From Caenorhabditis elegans (lineage: Eukaryota > Nematoda > Chromadorea > Rhabditida > Rhabditidae), in assembly GCF_000002985.6 (NCBI RefSeq), contig NC_003281.10, forward strand, positions 806,001-870,000: a DNA stretch of 64,000 nucleotides, written 5' to 3'. The translations under genes and the position numbers were made by a program. Each line of letters starts with the position of its first letter. Position 1 is the stretch's first letter. Of the stretch, positions 22,660-33,506 are shown piece by piece. The notes under the pieces are model-generated. The model did no database searches. It was not told the origin of the DNA and saw only the letters and a program-made list of their open reading frames with translations.

Positions 22660-25600
22660 CTACTGATACTTATTCAAAAATTTTTTTATATGCTCATTAA
22701 CCATCTCAGGTTCATCCTGTTGAACCCAATGTGAAGCTCCTTCGATTTTCTTCATTGTTCCTTGTTTGAGGGTCTGTAACATAAAATAATTATTGAAATC
22801 CTTACAGAACTTCTCACGTTCAAACTATCCACGGCTGCTTCAATGTCCAATGCTCCGTCCGCAGTTCCCCAGATGATAAGTGTGGGCATCTGAAATTTGG
22901 AATGAAGGTCAGTTGAAGTTTCTTTCATTATATACAGCGTGCCAACCAGTGCTGTGCGGCTCTTGAAAAAAGTCGGCTCTCGGCTTGCGCCGAGAGCCAA
23001 GTCGAAATTTTTTTTCGGCTCTCGGCTCGCGCCGAGAGCCGAGAGCCGCACAGCACTGGTGTCAACCTTCATAGACTTTCTTCAGCCTTGATTGAGGGTC
23101 TCAAGCAAGGGTGTGCGGCAAATTTGCCAAATATGAGAAGGACGGCAAATTTCAAAAAAGTGTATTTGCCGAATTTGCCGAACTGGGCAAATTTTGAAAT
23201 TTGCCGCACACACCACAAACTGGATTTTAAAAATTTAACTGAAACTATTGATTTTGTTCAACACGCCTCTGGTATCATGAGCATTTTCATCAAAGAAACA
23301 TACTTTATCTTGTTCACCGTCTCAGAAAACTCATATCTGTGAATTTTTATCTCTATAAAAAGTCTATAAATTCAAAATTCCAATTCAAGACGTCTCGTTT
23401 TTTCCAGATTCTTTGCTACAGTTACTGTTATTTTGAATGAATGGCGGTTATAGAATTTTTTGTGTTGAACAGAATGAAATGCGTTGCTTCTAGTAAAAAT
23501 GGCCTAAATTTAAAAAAATTGGGCGACCATATAACAAACCGTACCTCCAACACTAAATCAGCCTGTTGCTTCTTTGCATTAAAAATATTTCGATAGTAGT
23601 TAATAGGATATTTGAATGAGGCTCCATTCATTGAAAATGAATACTTCCATGCTTCCAAATCCTCATCCGTGAAGTTCTTGTTGTTTTGTATTCCAATTTC
23701 TTTGGCTCTAAAGCAGAGCTCCAACATTTTCATATCATCAGCCGAACACAGCATTTCTGGTATTTTCTCGTTTTGGTAGAAGAACATGTACCTAAAGTTG
23801 TAAATGATATGTTGCACTCATCAGAATACTCACCAGCTTTTTCTGAACTGTGACCAGCTGGTATAAATTCGTTTTCTAAAAGACCCGGGTCTTGGAATGT
23901 TGCAACAAATCAACTTATCCACCATCTCTGGATACTGTTCCGCGAATTGCCACGCAACAAGACCTCCCCAGTCATGAGCAACTACAATAGCTTTGTCATA
24001 ACCAAGACCTTCAATGACATCTCGAATATCTCCAGTTAGCTCATCAATTGAATAATTATCCACGTGTTTTGGCTTATCGGAAAGATTGTAGCCACGTTGA
24101 TCGATTGCCACACATCTGGAATTTAACGTTATAAATCTTACACGCATCGATAGTTTTGGTAACATAGCTAGACAGTTTTTATAAATTCCAACAAAAATTG
24201 TTTTCAAAAATCGCAAGTATTTAAAAAAGTTTCATATTTTCAAAATGTTCACAAAAATTTTTACACAATTTTCAAAATGATGCAATTTGGCAAGGTTTGA
24301 AGGTTTTCATTAATTGTTCAGCTCAAAACGTAGTAAATTTCTTTTGTTGCAAACATCAGTAGATGAAATAACAATAACCTTGTTACCGTGCCGTGGGGAC
24401 CTTTTGTGGTAAGTCCAAGCATTTAAACGCAGCGACTGATTCTTAATAATTTTATTTTAAATTCCGTCTTTTTTACGTTTCGATTTTTAATTAATAATCT
24501 TGATAACCAACACCTCCCCTCGTTGAAATGGATACTTTTTCAGATTGATCTCGCATCGTTGAACATCGAAATTTATCCATGATAGTAAATTTAATCTGGT
24601 GTCAAACCTCAAAGAGCGTTTGACGGCGTTGAGCGATTATGACTCGTGTTCTACTCCGTGCTCCGTGCTCCGTGCTCCGTGCTCCGTGCTCCGTGCCCCG
24701 AGAAAATTAGTAGAGTTAGTGAATCTGACAAAGTTGAATGTCCAAGTGAGGTGGTTTTCCGGAGTCCAACAATGACAAATGATAGTAAGATTTGTGAAGA
24801 GAGTGGTGTTGAAGAGAAGATTAGACAAGTTAGGAAAGTTTGAAGATGTAGATAGTGCCTCAAGTTTTGAGTCATAATCGAAAAAAAACGCCCTTGGAGG
24901 TTTGACACCAGAAGAAGTGCATCTGGAACGTCGAAAACTGTCATGGATGAAGATCGATGTTCAACGATGCGAGATCAAAATGAAGCTAACAAGTACCAAT
25001 TTCAACAAGGGGAAAATATGCAACATATTCTTGATTTAACTACATTAATAAACCTATAATCGAATATTGCTCAGTCGTCTACTCTCCCTCTCCTAACTCT
25101 AAACTCTCTGCTCATCTTGAAAAGCCTCTTAGATCATTCTCTCGACAAGTATTACAAAGATGCAATATCTCATTTACTTCTTATGAAAACCGTCTTCTAA
25201 TTCTTAATATCTACTCGATTCGTCATCGAAGGCTTAAGGCAAAGCTTCTACTTCTTTATAAATTCATAAGCGGTACCTCTTACTTCCCAAATCTAAACGA
25301 TCTGATCAGAATTACAGAGTCTAAAAGAAGGCCTATGATTATTATTTGTACAAAACCAAAAATTACTGATTTTTTCACCTCAACCGTCCCCGTCTGGAAT
25401 GCTATTTTTCATAATACTCCCCATTTCCTTTCTCCCCGTGAATTTGTTAAAGTTATTGATTCCTCCATAACACGGTTCTGAATAATTTTGTTTGACGGTT
25501 ATAATTAATTCTATGATCTCTAATTTCCCTAAAAGTCTTTTTTTTCCCTTTCTTCTCTCAATGCCGGTCTATTTTTTTCCTCTCTTTGCCGGACTCGTGA

Positions 25601-26067
25601 GGGTCCCGACTTTTTTATTGTTTTGATTAACTTTGATTAAACAATAAATTCACTTGTGGGTCATCCTCAACCGTGATTCCACTAGACTCGAAGTCTTTCT
25701 CAACAGTAATTTTTTTTTTAAAGCACCTGTATTTATCTGCAAATTCTTTCAACTGAAATCTCCAAGAATACCAAAACTCGGGGTATCCATGAATAAATAG
25801 CATTAATGGTTTGTCATCGGATCCAGTTTGGACATAATGAAGCCGCACTTTCTGCAATTTTTCATAGTGCAAAATTTAAAAAAAACTATTTTTTACCTTT
25901 AACTTGATGTACCTGCTGTCCCATCCTTCCAAAACGTTTGGCTTCTCCCGCTGCTTTTTCTCAAACAATGATCTTCCTTTAACCGCAAATCCCAGGAATA
26001 GAATTGCCGAGAATTTGACAAAATAATAAAATTGTAAGAGGCGGACGAGTATTCTATAGAGAAACAT
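22660..26067 (-). CDS. ceeh-1: Membrane-anchored epoxide hydrolase (alpha/beta fold)
   Basis: Six exons on the minus strand (26067-25897, 25851-25727, 24115-23834, 23791-23545, 22889-22818, 22773-22660) encode 336 aa. Residues about 5-30 form a hydrophobic N-terminal anchor. The alpha/beta-hydrolase follows: oxyanion motif HGYPEFWYSW, DQRGYNLSDKP, nucleophile motif VAHDWGG (Asp), cap region with YPINYYRN (candidate lid tyrosine), LIIWGTADGALD, and catalytic His in GASHWVQQDEP. Enzymes of this family hydrolyse fatty-acid epoxides to diols. The gene order fits ceeh-1, but I assign the symbol from memory of the family and location; ceeh-2 or another paralogue is the alternative. The 1.6-kb intron 2 holds retrotransposon debris, and the intron between exons 4 and 5 holds a hAT MITE. 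Confidence 0.85.
22949..23058. mobile_element. 110-nt hAT-type MITE with 8-bp target duplication
   Basis: Starts CAGTGCTGTGCGGCTCT and ends AGAGCCGCACAGCACTG. It is flanked by GTGCCAAC (22941-22948) and GTGTCAAC (23059-23066), a 7/8 match. The inside is two palindromic GGCTCTCGGC...GCCGAGAGCC blocks, so the RNA would form nested hairpins. It lies in an intron of the epoxide hydrolase gene. Confidence 0.88.
23104..23220. repeat. CGGCAA-family repeat copy
   Basis: GGGTGTGCGGCAAATTTGCC at the left and AAATTTGCCGCACACACC at the right form inverted ends of the same family as 19973-20213. It lies in the same intron as the MITE at 22949-23058. The target duplication is not clear. Confidence 0.65.
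24519..25016. repeat. Inverted repeat with internal heptamer array
   Basis: The left arm (about 24519-24622) and the right arm (about 24886-25016) are inverted copies sharing GATCTCGCATCGTTGAACAT and GGTGTCAAACCTC. Between them, 24654-24702 is seven tandem copies of the heptamer CTCCGTG (last one variant). It is located in epoxide hydrolase intron 2, next to the retrotransposon tail. Confidence 0.7.
25037..25482 (+). pseudogene. Non-LTR retrotransposon reverse transcriptase, C-terminal fragment
   Basis: One frame stays open for about 148 codons to a TGA. It carries the region just after the polymerase core of Jockey/CR1-class elements: KPIIEYCSVVYSPS, then LEKPLRSFSRQVL, YENRLLILNIYSIRHRRLKA and LLYKFISGTSYFPNL. 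The catalytic palm motif (xADD) is absent, so the piece is 5' truncated, as is usual for these elements. A 3' tail of about 150 nt ends in a TTGATTAA-rich stretch near 25650. It is inserted antisense in intron 2 of the epoxide hydrolase gene. Confidence 0.75.
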
Positions 26068-28086
26068 TGTCAAGTAATAAGAAAACGAACCGAACGCAAG
26101 GTCGTGACGGGAGAGAGGAAGACTACAATTTATCGGCCGACACAGACACAAAAAGTAAAGAAGATAACCAATAATTTTGTAATTGGGACAATTACATGTA
26201 GTGTGGCACACAAACTTCTTGTATTTAGAAAATTTGTTCAAACATTGTATGTATATACTTTCAAACAACATTTGGTCAGTTTTTAGAATGCGATCATTTA
26301 TTTTCTAGTGTCATTTCACATCCTATACTTAAATATTTTGTGTAAGCGTGTTGGCTTGCAAAACAAGGAAAAACAACAAATATTTAAATCCTTTTGTGGA
26401 TTTCGAGCTGGTGGTTTTAATATGCACCCACATTTTACAGCGCCTTCTTTGTTATTCTTTCATGTCTACATTATCCCAACTCCGGAGTTAGCTCAAAATT
26501 TCCTTTGATCTCCTGAACTTTGAAGCTGAAGCCACAGACACATTCTATTTTTGGTTTTCATTTTCATATTTTGCTCTGACTACAAATTTACGTCTTTGTT
26601 TTTCTGGTTTTTCCGGTTGCTTGGCAACAATTGCAATCGCTTATTTGTGTTCAATAACATAAAGTCATACAAACGGAAATCGAAGAAAAATTAATGAAGA
26701 AATGTAAAATTGAATATTTATTTTTTATAATTGAATCAACCAGGAGCTTTGTCGAATGTTGATTAATTTTGGCAAGCAGCCTTTTGGATAAATGATTCAT
26801 TAACTTTAAAATATAAACGAAAAAAACTGTTCCTACGTTGAGAGTACTCCGCTTTGAAAATTATGAAACTACAGTAGTTTGTGACTAGGTACATCTTGTG
26901 ACATACTGTTGCACAACATTGCATCAAGAGTGGACTATATAAACTGAACTCATTTGAAGAAAATCTTTCACATTTTGTATTCTCAGTCTTCAAATGGATC
27001 ATATGATTTTCTAACAAGTCGCCCTTTCGACGTCCTGTCAATGCAATGTGTGATCAAAAAGGTTAGTCAGAAATACATTTTATTGAACAGGGTAAACATT
27101 GGAAAAAAGCGAAGATTACTCAGAAAACTCCGCTTATCAATCTTCAATTCTTATCAAATGACGTTATGAAGAATTGAAGCAAAAGTCCAATGTGCGATTG
27201 TTTAAATGGAATGTATATGTTCTATGAAGTTGTTATTATACCTATGTGTTAAATTCAAATATCGAAAATAAGCAAATGTTAATAAATTTGCTCATAGAAC
27301 GCACAAGTAATGAGTTCACACCATATCTTGTCTGTATATAAAAATTCACAATGTATTTGAATAAATTATGTCGTACTTGATAAGTAGTGACGTCGGTTGT
27401 GATATAAATGCTTGATTAATTTTTGTTTGAATCACAATAATAGTTATTTTTCATACATTTCTCTGGGACGGTACGGGAACAATTTTTTACATGTACTTCA
27501 GGTATTTTTGAGAAGCTAACAATTTTCCATATCTAATTGGAAATCAATCATCATCAATTGTGACCTCCTGCAATCCAGTTTTTGTTCAATTAGAGATGCT
27601 TCATGAATTTTGTCAATGTGAATCAGAATACTTTCATACTATTTATACTTTTGTACCGATGATCACCATCTGAGTAACCCAACGATGGGTCAGAATGTGT
27701 GTTTCAGTTCCTTGATCTTTTGGTTGTGGTCTGAATCAACACATATTCCTCTCCACACTTCGTTCACATTGTTGGTCGGCTGTGTCGGTCGGCGCACGCT
27801 CACTGTCCTATTCAAACACACTCTGCCATCCCTAATCCTCTTGCGACACACAGTGTCTTGTCGACCCCCGTCGTCTGTCTCCGACTGGGTGACATCATGT
27901 GAAATCTTGCCAAATGTTGTGCAATAGTGGGTGGAGCGTCCGCTCTAACGTGGTTTTTGGGTTTTCTCTGCCTCATTCTTTCGTTTTGACAAATTGTCCA
28001 TTGGTGACTTTTTGTTTTTTTTTTCTATTTTGCTTACGGGAATCGATTGTTTTGACATGCTTTTGCCTAAACGGTGGTATTTTTCA
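26068..28086. other. Intergenic region between epoxide hydrolase and zip-2
   Basis: Divergent promoter space of about 2 kb. Short ORFs, for example at 26763-27041 on the minus strand, have no coding signature. The region at 27720-27900 is pyrimidine-rich and may contribute to the zip-2 promoter or leader. Confidence 0.55.
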
Positions 28087-28087
28087 G

Positions 28088-28174
28088 CAAGGGACCAGTT
28101 TCAAGGTCCCACGACCGCCACCGTCCGCGGAGCAATCAAAACGTCCATCAGTTCGCTTTCATCGCCTTCTCCAG
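28088..28174 (+). other. Candidate zip-2 5' leader exon
   Basis: Bounded by TTTTTCAG upstream and CCAG|GTTTGT downstream. The next acceptor, ATATTTCAG at 28296-28304, would join it to the exon that carries the zip-2 upstream ORF. Inferred from splice signals only. Confidence 0.4.
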
Positions 28175-28386
28175 GTTTGTCATATACAAATAATAATTAC
28201 CTTTTTAAATCATTATCTTATGACGATGACGTGGCGATCACCAATATAAAAAATCAATACAATTCAAATTAAAACGAATAAAATCGATAATTAATATATT
28301 TCAGAAAAGTTTTCCCCACCTAGCTAGAAGCTAGCTCGTTTGTCACTAGATTTCGACGGCCTTCCCGAAGATTTCTTTTCTCCACA

Positions 28387-28935
28387 ATGTATCACGCAAA
28401 GACAACCACCGATTTTAACATGTTCAGTCAACAGTGTTGCTTCATGGACGAGGCCAAGTATGGAGCCGGTTAGTTTTTCATAATTGGACGAATATTTTAT
28501 TTTTACAAATAATTGTTCAGCTATCGGCTCCACTAGCCGTCGGGTTTTCGGCTTGGCCTCCGTCGCCGCCACTTCCGCCGTTGGCCCACTCACCGCTCCA
28601 GGATGCAGTCCACGCCGACCACAACCATCGTCGGATCCTCAACTCTTGCAGAAACCTGCCGGATTGCCTGACGACTACAGTTCCTCAGCTTCACCAGATC
28701 AATTCTGCCGAGCAATCTCCACTACAGTTCACGCATCAACCAAATTGCGATTTAATTGTGGTTCTCGACGAGCAAACGACCTACACGACTACAATGACAC
28801 GACGTTCCCTACCGAAAGCGGACCGTTATTTGAGCGGTTAGTTGGCGAATTTGAGCGAATTTGAATCATAATTTGAATAATAAAATTTTCAGAGCCCAAC
28901 ATGAGCACGCCACAAGCTTCCCACGGGAGCTTTGA
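28387..28935 (+). CDS. Long upstream ORF overlapping zip-2
   Basis: Starting at ATG 28387 (context CCACAATGT), the spliced exons 28387-28468, 28521-28836 and 28893-28935 give an uninterrupted 146-codon ORF ending TGA. It begins 73 nt upstream of the zip-2 start and runs in a different frame across 368 nt of zip-2 coding exons. It begins [13 protein letters not shown] and ends ATSFPREL. Two further ATGs before the zip-2 start are in this same frame, so scanning ribosomes meet three upstream starts before the bZIP frame. I recall that zip-2 is reported to be controlled through upstream ORFs under translation block. Whether the peptide has its own function is unknown. Confidence 0.65.
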
Positions 28936-29608
28936 ATTTGATGTACCAGAGTACACATCCTTCGACTATGCATTCGATTTCCCACCGGTTCCAGAAGCCT
29001 TCCCACCAGCCGCCAATAGTTCCTCGGCTGCATCTCCAGATGCAGATTTTCTTGATCTGGATTCTCTCATGAGCTGTGATATCACATCTCTTGACGCCTA
29101 CATTCATGATGATTCCATTGCCTCTCCTTCTAACGCTTCACACATTTCTCCTCCAGCGTCGGACATTGATCCAGTTGACGAGTTCTTTCCACAGCTTGTG
29201 CACAATAATAAAAGTAAGCTTAAGACAGTATCACACTAATTAGGAAAATCCACGTCATCGTCTGAACCCATTTATATATTCTTTAACTCAGCTCTTTGTT
29301 CAATTTAAACATTAAAAACCATTTCAGTTCAATCATCTTCCTCCTCAACAGTTGAAACGACAATAACACGTGGGCGCAAAACTTCATCGGTATCGTCCGA
29401 TTCGTCATCGGACTACCGTCATAAACGGGATAAGAACAATCTAGCATCCCAAAAATCTCGTCAAAAGCGCCAAGCCAAAATTCGCGAATCAAAGGAGGAA
29501 AGAGAGCGTCTAGAGAAGCGAAAAGTTCAACTTCAAGCAATGGTTTTAACCTTGGAGACTCAAGTCGAGGACTACAAGCGATTGGTCATGATGTTTGTAA
29601 AGCGATAA
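28460..29608 (+). CDS. zip-2: bZIP transcription factor ZIP-2
   Basis: Four exons (28460-28468, 28521-28836, 28893-29213, 29328-29608) encode 308 aa from [12 protein letters not shown]. The first coding exon contributes only three codons. The N-terminal two thirds is low-complexity, rich in Pro/Ser and acidic patches ([18 protein letters not shown]), typical of an activation region. The C-terminus is a bZIP domain: basic region [20 protein letters not shown] with the N-x7-R spacing, followed directly by a leucine-zipper heptad region ending FVKR. ZIP-2 drives surveillance immunity genes such as irg-1 when translation is impaired by bacterial toxins. The frame was chosen because only it joins to the bZIP exon; the other open frame in exon 2 belongs to the upstream ORF. 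Confidence 0.93.
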
Positions 29609-29814
29609 ATATATTAATCAGATCGCGTTTTTTTCTCATTTTATTGTGTGTGTACATAAATTCAAATTTAATTTTATTTTGTTCTCGTTTTTTTCCTCAT
29701 TACTTATCCCTTATCCCTTATTCACCAACCTCATTTTATCTCATCTCATCTCAATAGCAAATAGTATTTATATTCCTTTTCATTAATCAAAATAAAGTAG
29801 AAAAATAGAAATAA

Positions 29815-32800
29815 TTAATCATAATCATCAGGAATATTAAGGAAAGTTCCAATAGAGGGAAAGTGAATAGCACTAAACCCATCAGTACCTCCAACTCCAG
29901 CAGCTGGCACGGCCCAATGTGCACCATAAGCGATTTGGCCCTGGAGCCAATCCACGTTCACGGATTCCGGGTGATAATAGTATTTGTTAGCATGATCGCG
30001 ATTATGTGGGTCATCTGGATTCGGCTCCCAGAGCCCTGGTTTAGTGAATGGTGATCTACTACGAGGGCGATGCAGGATTCCTCGAGAGTCGGTTAAAGAG
30101 TTGTATTGATCTAATGCATTGGAGAACACACTGTCCGAAAATACTGGAACTGCTGCACCACCTGTAGTTTTTTTCACGCGTGGAAGATTGGGAGCTGATT
30201 GATCGGCATCTTTTAGAACTTGATCTCTGAAAGAAGATTTGCGACTTGGTTAGAAATAAATATAACATTTTCATTATTTCTTAAAGCAATTTATAGAGTC
30301 TAACCTGTGAGTTTAAGAACCTAATCATATGAGTTTGTCTAAGAGACAAGGTCGCAATTAAAGTTCTAAACTCCAGGGCCTGCAACTAAAATTCAAAACC
30401 TAAAAACGTAAAACCTAGGACTTGAACCTAAAAATCGGAACGTCAGAATCGGCGGTTAAACTTAATTAACTAAATATTAGGATTTTATGTTTAAATCCTA
30501 ACTATTAGATGCATACCTTTAAGTTAAGATTCCATCACTCGAATTTTTATGTGTAAGTCGTTATTAGGCTTTTAAGCGCAGGTCTGAAGACGTTTGTTCT
30601 TAATTTTCAAATCTTAAATTCGGAACTCTTCCTGATTTTTTGACCCTTCGACTAAGGCTTACATAATCTAAATCTTATGCTTTTAATTTAACACCTTCTA
30701 TAACACATTCCCTCTAAAAAGTTAGCAAAACAATTTTGTTATTTAACTCGAAAATAGAAATAATTCACCTTGAATTAGTTTGCTTTGGAAGTGGTGGCGC
30801 CGCAATTAGATGAACTGTTGTTCCATTCTTCAAAGTTATTACTTTATCAACGTTTTTTGTTGTAGTTTGGTTCAATTCCATTTCAAAATCGACAGTGTCA
30901 TTCTTATTGTCTTCTAAAAATAAACTAGTATCATTTGGCCAAAAAACCATGTCAGAATCTCTCTTGAATCTTCGAGCAGATGCCGGTTTATACGGTAAAG
31001 TTTCACCAGAAGGAGCCAACAGTTGGAATGTTGTGGACGTCTTTGGTCCTTCCAAAACTTTTCCTTTTTCTGCTTTCGAATAGATAAACTGAGATGCATA
31101 ATGGTATCTCTCGTATTTCGGGCATCCATAATACCAAAGTCTGCATGTGTTTAGAAATAGAGGCAATGGAGGTGGGTTGCAGAACTTTTGAACCGCTGGG
31201 TAATCGTAGTCACATTTGCATTCCTAGATTAGTTTGAATTCGAATTAATTTTAAAAAAGATCAACAAACCTTTGTACAATGTGGAAATATTCGTTCATCA
31301 CAATCTGCGGAACACGGTCTTCTTTTCAGCAATTTAGCACGTCTGCTTGCTGCTGATGATTTTCTAATGGACTTCAATTTTTTTTAAATACACCTAATTT
31401 CATATTAACAGCTTTTACCGGATGGTCTAAATCTGGGAAATCTGATGTTCCACTTGCTGATTGTATTTGGCCCTTAGAAGCGGAGAATGGGTTAGCTGGC
31501 ACTCTGCAATGGAAGTTTGCTTAAAAACTCGCGTGTGTCAACTCACCGCTCTTGCACACATGCTTTTTTATACGAAGGGCAGAATTTCGTGAAGATTTCC
31601 GCATTTTCAATATTGCCTCTGGCAAAAAAAAATGATTCGTAAGGTTTTTCGTTCAACAACTTACTTGCAATAATATTCATAGTTAACGCTGAACTTCTCA
31701 CAGTATTCCTTCTTTGACCCTTTATACAAATACGTTTTATCTTCCCCTGTTGATGATCTACTCTCCTCATTACCACCTTCATTTCCCAAAAACGAGCCGG
31801 ATTGCTTTAGTCTGTAACAGCAACAGACTGGAATTAATTCAAGCAGCAGGAATCTGTTGAAAGACAGCATCTGCAGTCAAACTATAAAATTCAATTTGAA
31901 TAATAAAAGTACGGACCCTTGGTCAAATTTGAAAATTGCTCTGCTTTCTGGCACTAACAAGGAGTGACTAAACATACTTTTTCAAATTCAAACTTGCATT
32001 TTAATAATGTTGTTTGTTTACAATAAGCGTATAAAAATGTTCATAAACTAGTTTTGACTTTCTCGCGATGCTAGCACGCTTTGGTTGTGAACAAGGGACA
32101 GAATGGAGAGCTTCTTGTAAAAGAGAACTATCATACTTCCGAAAATGCCTAACAATGCACAACTGTAAGCAAATATTTTTCAGGTGTTAAAACAAAACTA
32201 GCGGGGCTTTATAAACTGAACAGGTTTTAATCATTCCTTCCCAATAGAAAATTAGACAACTACAGAAACCATGCAATCTTGTTTTGAGATACATCCAGAG
32301 TAAGAAAAAACCGAAGGTATACGAAAGTATCAAAAATAGACGACTCAACTCTTTATATACAAACAAATAACAAAACAATTCAAACAAAAAAAATAAATTA
32401 AATTCAAAAAAAAAAACATAACCATCTGCAGATACTCACGAAACTCGATCGGGACAGTTTTTCTTGTACGAATTGCAAAACTTTTCGTGTTCTGGAGACA
32501 TGTCCCCGACACAATAGAAATTGTAGTTCTCCACGTAGTTTGTGCAGTACGCGGTTACTTCGTCAGTTCCGACTCCTTGTGCTTCTGGTTTCGCTTCTTC
32601 CGCTTCTTCTCCTTTTTTCTCTATCCTTTGAGATTGATGTTCTTCAAATTCGTCAGGGGTTTCACTGTAATTAAAACATCAGTCTTGGTCTTGAAATTGA
32701 GATTTCGAAAAACATACAGTGAATCATCGCCAAAATCATCTGTGGTATCCGCGTCGATTGTATCTAGTTTCCCACATTGTTCCTTGAATTTCCGGCAGAA

Positions 32801-33506
32801 CACTTCCGGCTGGAACCCTTCCTTTTCACATTCATTCTTGTAACGGTCCATGTTTCCGTCACAATAACTAACTTTTGGGGATGAAGTACTTGAAGGGAGC
32901 GCTCCGATGAATGGTCGAGGTGTTGGGAATACTCTTAAATTTTAAAAACTAAATTATTTATAACCACGGTAAGTGAGCTTACTTTTCAGTTTTCGCAGTT
33001 GACTTGTCTTCTTTGACTATCCCCTTGATGTTGCAATTTTTCATGTAAGTAGAACAAAAAGTGGCCAACAAACCCTCAAGACTTGCAAGTTTCCCAGTCA
33101 AACAATAAGTACTGAAGTTGTTTGAATATTTTGTACAGTAATCAGGTATACTGTAGATTTTTTTTCTGGATGTTTCTAGCTCATCAACGTCTTCAATGTC
33201 TTGCGCGTCTTTTGCCGAGACATATGCCCATCTGAGAAAAATGTCATGCTTCTTCTCACTTTCACTGCGGATTTCGCGAGTAGTGGTATCTGAAAATGGA
33301 GTTGTGAGACTTTTTATTTTGAGGAGATACGAGTTACTCACGTCTACGACAAAATGAAAATTCCGGATTGATCTCGCACGCTCGTCGAACCAACATATCA
33401 CGAGCATTCAAGACTGGAAATGTTGCTGAAAGAATGTTGATTGCTCATCTCATATCAAAATATCACAATTACCTAATATCCAAAAATAAAATACTAGTGA
33501 CTTCAT
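29815..33506 (-). CDS. Secreted protein with repeated cysteine modules
   Basis: Eleven exons on the minus strand (33506-33473, 33425-33342, 33289-32983, 32933-32718, 32664-32440, 31811-31665, 31618-31547, 31503-31419, 31371-31270, 31223-30769, 30226-29815) join in frame to 712 aa. It begins with a signal peptide (MKSLVFYFWILATFPVLNA). A module of the form YC..Y...Y..YC followed 15-35 residues later by FC..YK..C occurs in four main copies: DYCTKYSNNFSTYC/FCSTYMKNC, SYCDGNMDRYKNEC/FCRKFKEQC, AYCTNYVENYNFYC/FCNSYKKNC and EYCEKFSVNYEYYC/FCPSYKKAC. A more complex Cys-rich region follows (ADCDERIFPHC...CKCDYDY...FCNPP...CRLWYYGC). Linkers are acidic or Ser/Pro rich. The C-terminal 250 residues lack cysteine. 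I do not recognise a named family; an extracellular or cuticle/matrix role is a guess from secretion and disulfide potential. Confidence 0.8.

Noticed and set aside
24637-24944. ORFs on both strands over the heptamer array (LRAPCSV or ARSTEHG repeats)
   Set aside because: A 7-nt repeat is open in several frames by construction; no gene context.
26763-27041. 92-codon minus-strand ORF in the intergenic region
   Set aside because: No splice context, no recognisable domain and skewed composition; likely chance.
28484-28864. Treating the [11 protein letters not shown] frame as the zip-2 protein
   Set aside because: That frame ends soon after entering exon 3; only the MEPLSAPLAV frame reaches the bZIP domain. 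The other frame is reported as the upstream ORF.
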